DNA of 64,000 nt from Amia ocellicauda (taxonomy: Eukaryota; Chordata; Actinopteri; Amiiformes; Amiidae). Location: the NCBI RefSeq assembly GCF_036373705.1, contig NC_089857.1, positions 38,264,784-38,328,783 on the forward strand, written 5' to 3'. A model generated the notes under the pieces. That model searched no databases. It saw nothing but the letters and a program-made list of their open reading frames with translations, and was not told the DNA's origin. The translations under genes and the position numbers were made by a program. Position 1 is the stretch's first letter, and each line of letters opens with the position of its first letter. Of the stretch, positions 60,401-64,000 are shown in pieces.

Positions 60401-60723
60401 TAAGCTAAACATAATTGAAGAACATAAACTCCCGATCGCCAAAGGAATGAATTTTAGGGAAAAACTATTTCCACTTACAAATCTTGGTAATGCTTCAAAC
60501 GCATGTAGAACAGTTTATTTTTAAATCTTTCCAGTCTTGGAACACTCCCGTCCCCTTCGAGCTGATACATAAGGCAAAATGGGAAGGTTTTCATATTAGT
60601 TGACACTGTGCCCTTCTTTTCAGGATAAAACCGCTTCTAAAAATGTAGTTAAGCATTCTAGTTGAATGAACGTATAGATACATTTAGAGCTGTACACATT
60701 TATAAGATGAGGATTTTTTCTGA
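57447..60723 (+). other. SNCAIP intron 2, part before the hAT remnant
   Basis: No exon recognised. An ATT/T-rich tract lies at about 58122-58152 and a short (CA)n at about 59860-59874. The block 58780-58960 is non-repetitive and rich in TAAT/ATTA cores. Confidence 0.5.
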
Positions 60724-60732
60724 ACTGTTCAG

Positions 60733-62211
60733 AAGAGGTGTAGACTTGAAGTGACTTGGGACTCGAGTTGACTCGAGTCAGAATTTGAGACTTGACTTGA
60801 AAAAAGCTGAAATGACTTAGACTTGACATAGACTTGGCAATCACTGACTTGTGATTTGCTTTGACTTGTGGGTGTTTTACTTGGCATGACTTGAAAAAAG
60901 AAACTCACTTTTCTCATTTTTATGTTGTTTGCTTTTGTACATTTTTTGTTACATTCAAATGGATGCGCGTCAGTCCGCCGATGAATATGGCGCTCATTGT
61001 GTCAAGGCCTGTCATACTATGTGTCCTTGGGCACAGACTCTCACCAAAGACAATAGAGAGCCGAAGTGGTGTCGTCACTTTGTAGGCACTAGCGTATGCA
61101 AATTAACTTCCCGTTCCTAACGCAAATATCCCATTCATTTTTCCCCATAGAGATTCAGAAAAATCACTCATATAAGGTCTACGTTCAACACAGGCTTAGG
61201 CCATCTTATACGTTTCGTTGTGGAAGTTACCCTCTTTCAATACATTTGGCCATTATAGGTCTTGAAGCACAAACTTACCAACAGCAAGGAAAATCTAACA
61301 AAATGCCAACTTTTAGAAGAACAGGACTACAGCACAGGCGCATGCGTGCGACGTCTCCTCTACTAGCTAATGCGTCCTCGCTGTCCCAAGCACGATCACC
61401 TAGCTAGCTAAGCAGCAACTTTCTACATTCTAGCACAATTGGGTAGTGTTTATTTCAGTAGTTAGCTAGCCAGTGATCTCTAAACAGAGTCATAAGGTGC
61501 TAATGTTGCTTAAAATATGTATCAAAATGTATCCCCTGCCCTCTCGGCTCTGCCAGTACCTCACAATGTCTGAAGGACAAAACAGCCTCCTGTTCTGGGC
61601 TATGAATAGGAAACCCCTGCCATCACTCTTTAGTGTGGCAGTGAGGGCATTAGCTGTACCAGCAACAAGTGCACCTACTGAGCGGGTTTTCAGCCATGGT
61701 GGACTAATTCTACGACCACATCATGCACAGATGAGTGACGGTTCTGTCCAATCCTCTGTAGTACAAGTACAATACTTCACTGAGGCATGAAGACATCCAG
61801 CAACATGGCTGATGTTCTTCTACTTATGTTCGAAGTAAGGCTCAGTAGTAGGAGTGTGCATTTTCTGCTTTGGACCAAATTCATATTTTTAACTTGGATT
61901 TTGTCCCATAATTCACCAGTGTGTGTGTGTATATATATAATATAATTATTTTATACTATCGCACATTATTTTAGTGATATATGGACAATAACAATGTTTT
62001 TGATAATCTGCTGTGTTATGTATTGTATTACTTAAAGTATAAAGAAGATCATACGTGGTAATTCATTATAAAAGAGACTTCAAGACTCGGCTCAAAATTA
62101 AAGACTTGAGACGTGATGTGACTTGACTTGGGACTTACTTGAGACTTGCTTAATACTGACTTGGGACTTACTTGGACTCGAAGCAAAAAGACTTGGGACT
62201 TACTTGGACTT
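60733..62211 (+). mobile_element. hAT-type DNA transposon remnant
   Basis: Both ends are packed with GACTTG/ACTTGG motifs (about 60745-60900 and 62085-62210), the subterminal repeats common in fish hAT elements. The left end starts AAGAGGTGTAGACTTGAAG. The 9-base string ACTGTTCAG flanks both ends, at 60724-60732 and 62212-62220, which fits an 8-bp hAT target duplication. A hAT C-terminal domain is coded within. The two ends do not show clean inverted termini, so the exact boundaries are uncertain. Confidence 0.7.
61473..61790 (+). pseudogene. hAT transposase C-terminal dimerisation region
   Basis: The plus-strand frame contains MYPLPSRLCQYL and then LPSLFSVAVRALAVPATSAP followed by TERVFSHGGLI and RPHHAQMSD. 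The pattern P..S...E R.FS.G G.I and the following R..M.. are the hAT C-terminal dimerisation motif. The DNA-binding BED finger and most of the catalytic core are not seen, so the element is non-autonomous. Confidence 0.85.
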
Positions 62212-62220
62212 ACTGTTCAG

Positions 62221-63264
62221 TGATTTAAATTCAACACAGTTGTGTTTCTGGATGAATTGTAGTGGGTATGGATATCATGTTAGCTAATCCAGAAGTAAGA
62301 ACTGACCTCACACTCAAAGGTAAAGTCTTAAAAAAACTAATTAACAGAACAATTGACTTCTTAACCTATATCCGATTAATCTATTGAATGTAATCTGGGC
62401 ATTTCTTACTCTCTTGAATTTGTTCCATACTTCCACGATTCCTAGTGCAATGACGTGTCTCCTATTCTCAGTCATGATTTACTCCAGTCTACATTACAGC
62501 AGAGTAAATGCCAGCTGTGTATTTACAAACCTTGTGTTGGGGTTGACATGAATATGAAATCTTTAGCTGACTCATGTTTCAGACCTTGGCTGTCCCCCTT
62601 TGATGAAAAATCTTATTTTTTTACAATAATTGTATGAGTAATAAGTAAATCTTCAAAAAGCAAGTGAATTGAAGACTTAAATTACAAGCAGCTTGATTAC
62701 AGCTTGTATTAACACTGCCAAGATTTAAACATATTTTTTTACAAATTGTGCCAAATACACATCACCATCTAAAAATTAAATGCAAATTTTAGAAAGTTAA
62801 CAGTTTTATTGAGACGTTACTAGTTTTGAGATATTTCTATGGAGCTGAGTTTCATGTTAAGCAACAATTTTAAGTCTTTCTCTGTGGAGCTAATTAAAAT
62901 ATTCAGCCCAGTTTCTTGGAGCTATTTTCAATTGCTTTTTTTTTTTTTCTTAACTCTTTCCCTCTTAGAATTAATAAAAACAATACAAAAGACTCTCTAA
63001 ATTCAGTGGTTTAAAGCCAATTAAAAAAAAAAGGCCACAGATGAAGAACATTTGGTGTAACAGTTTTTGCTAGAACTTTGATAAACTACTCCACTTTGGA
63101 TGAAGACTAAGGCAATGAAAAGCATTTAAAATGGATATTTAAAATTCTGATTATTAGAACTTAAGAATAAATAGCATAAATGCATTACTATGATTTTAGC
63201 TGGTTTAAAGTGAAGTGTAAATTTGACGGCTATTTCTCAAGATTAAACAAGAGCAATAGATGTC
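62221..63264 (+). other. SNCAIP intron 2, part between hAT and LINE
   Basis: AT-rich, with homopolymer T and A runs near 62935-62950 and 63020-63031. No exon recognised. Confidence 0.5.
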
Positions 63265-64000
63265 AAACATAAGAAAGTTTATAAATGAGAGGAGGTAATT
63301 CTACCCATCATGCTCATTTGGTGTCCATTAATAACTGAGTGATCCAAGGATCCTATTCAGTCTATTTTTGAATGTTCACACATTTTCAGCTTCACCCACA
63401 TCGCTGGGGAGTTTGTTCCAGATTGTGATGACTCTCTGTGTGAAGAAGTGTCTCCTGTTTTCCATCTTGAATGCCTTGAAGCCCAATTTCCATTTGTGTC
63501 CCCGGGTCCGTGTGTCCCTGCTGATCTGGAAAAGCTCCTCTGGTTTGATGTGGTCGATGCCTTTCATGATTTTGAAGACTTGAATCAAGTCCCCACGTAG
63601 TCTCTGTTCCAGGGTGAACAGGTTCAGTTCCCTCAGTCTCTCAGTAGGACATTCCCTTCAGACCTGGAATAAGTCTGGCTGCTCTCCTCTGAACTGCCTC
63701 TAGAGCAGCGATATCTTTCTTGAAGTGTGGAGCCCAGAACTGTCCATTACTGCCCTTGTTCTCAATTCTACACTTTTGACAATATACCCTAACACTCTGT
63801 TTGCCTTTTTTATTGCTTCCCCACATTGTTTGGATGGAGAAAGTGAGGAGTCCACATAGACTCCTAGGTCTTTCTCATGCGTTACTTCATCTAGTTCTAT
63901 TCCTCCCATAGTGTAATTTATAGTGGACATTTTTGTTACCTGCATGTATTACCTTGCACTTGTCCACATTGAATTTCATCTGCCAGGTGTCGGTCCACAA
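63265..64000 (-). mobile_element. CR1/L2-like LINE fragment running off the window edge
   Basis: Same family as 4279-5500. Minus-strand frames read [60 protein letters not shown] and MIQVFKIMKGIDHIKPEELF, RTRGHKWKLG, NRRHFFTQRVITIWNKLPSD. This is the C-terminal part of a reverse transcriptase, in three frames. Compared with 4279-5500 it lacks about 45 bases near 63745, and it continues past 64000. Confidence 0.85.

Noticed and set aside
57447..64000. Second coding exon of SNCAIP
   Set aside because: Looked for the segment following the start-codon exon (TSLKTIPEL-type) and saw none. The exon should be beyond the window.

Overview
This is vertebrate nuclear DNA, almost certainly from a ray-finned fish. 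It has AT-rich introns with GT/AG exons, several Tc1-like DNA transposons, CR1/L2-like and RTE-like LINE fragments, a hAT remnant and many microsatellites. The window carries a conserved gene block, SRFBP1(+) - LOX(-) - ZNF474(+) - SNCAIP(+), in the same order and orientation that I recall for human 5q23. The species is not determinable by eye. There are no bacterial genes, operons or CRISPR arrays.

Layout. 1-13.4 kb: a repeat-rich stretch, probably the 5' flank or a long intron of SRFBP1. It holds a 1.6-kb Tc1 element with a perfect 41-bp-arm palindrome, a decayed second Tc1 element, 5'-truncated LINE pieces and an RTE-like remnant. 13.4-18.7 kb: the last five coding exons of SRFBP1, with an 18-bp coding minisatellite. 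20.7-27.7 kb: the complete lysyl oxidase gene LOX on the minus strand in seven coding exons, the last holding only 7 coding bases. LOX and SRFBP1 are convergent. 28.6-29.9 kb: a young Tc1 copy with a 10-bp deletion. 31.2-36.6 kb: ZNF474, with three paired C2HC modules and a candidate promoter holding clustered CRE-like sites and an RFX X-box. 37.7-38.9 kb: a second copy of the same young Tc1 family in the opposite orientation, broken by one stop codon. 42.3-42.7 kb: a GC-rich block, the likely 5' noncoding exon and promoter of SNCAIP. 53.5-54.5 kb: an intact single-exon GPCR of the ORA/V1R-like type, nested in the presumed first SNCAIP intron. 57.3-57.4 kb: the SNCAIP exon with the start codon. 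57.4-64 kb: SNCAIP intron with a hAT remnant and another LINE fragment.

The genes are not a pathway. LOX cross-links collagen and elastin outside the cell. SRFBP1 is a nuclear/nucleolar BUD22-family protein. ZNF474 is a small C2HC protein known from testis. SNCAIP (synphilin-1) is a neuronal adaptor. The nested GPCR would be a chemosensory receptor. The observations most worth following are the nested receptor, the ZNF474 promoter motif cluster, the module and intron arrangement of ZNF474, the hexapeptide expansion in SRFBP1, and the twin Tc1 copies inactivated by different single lesions. I did not find a wholly new biological system.
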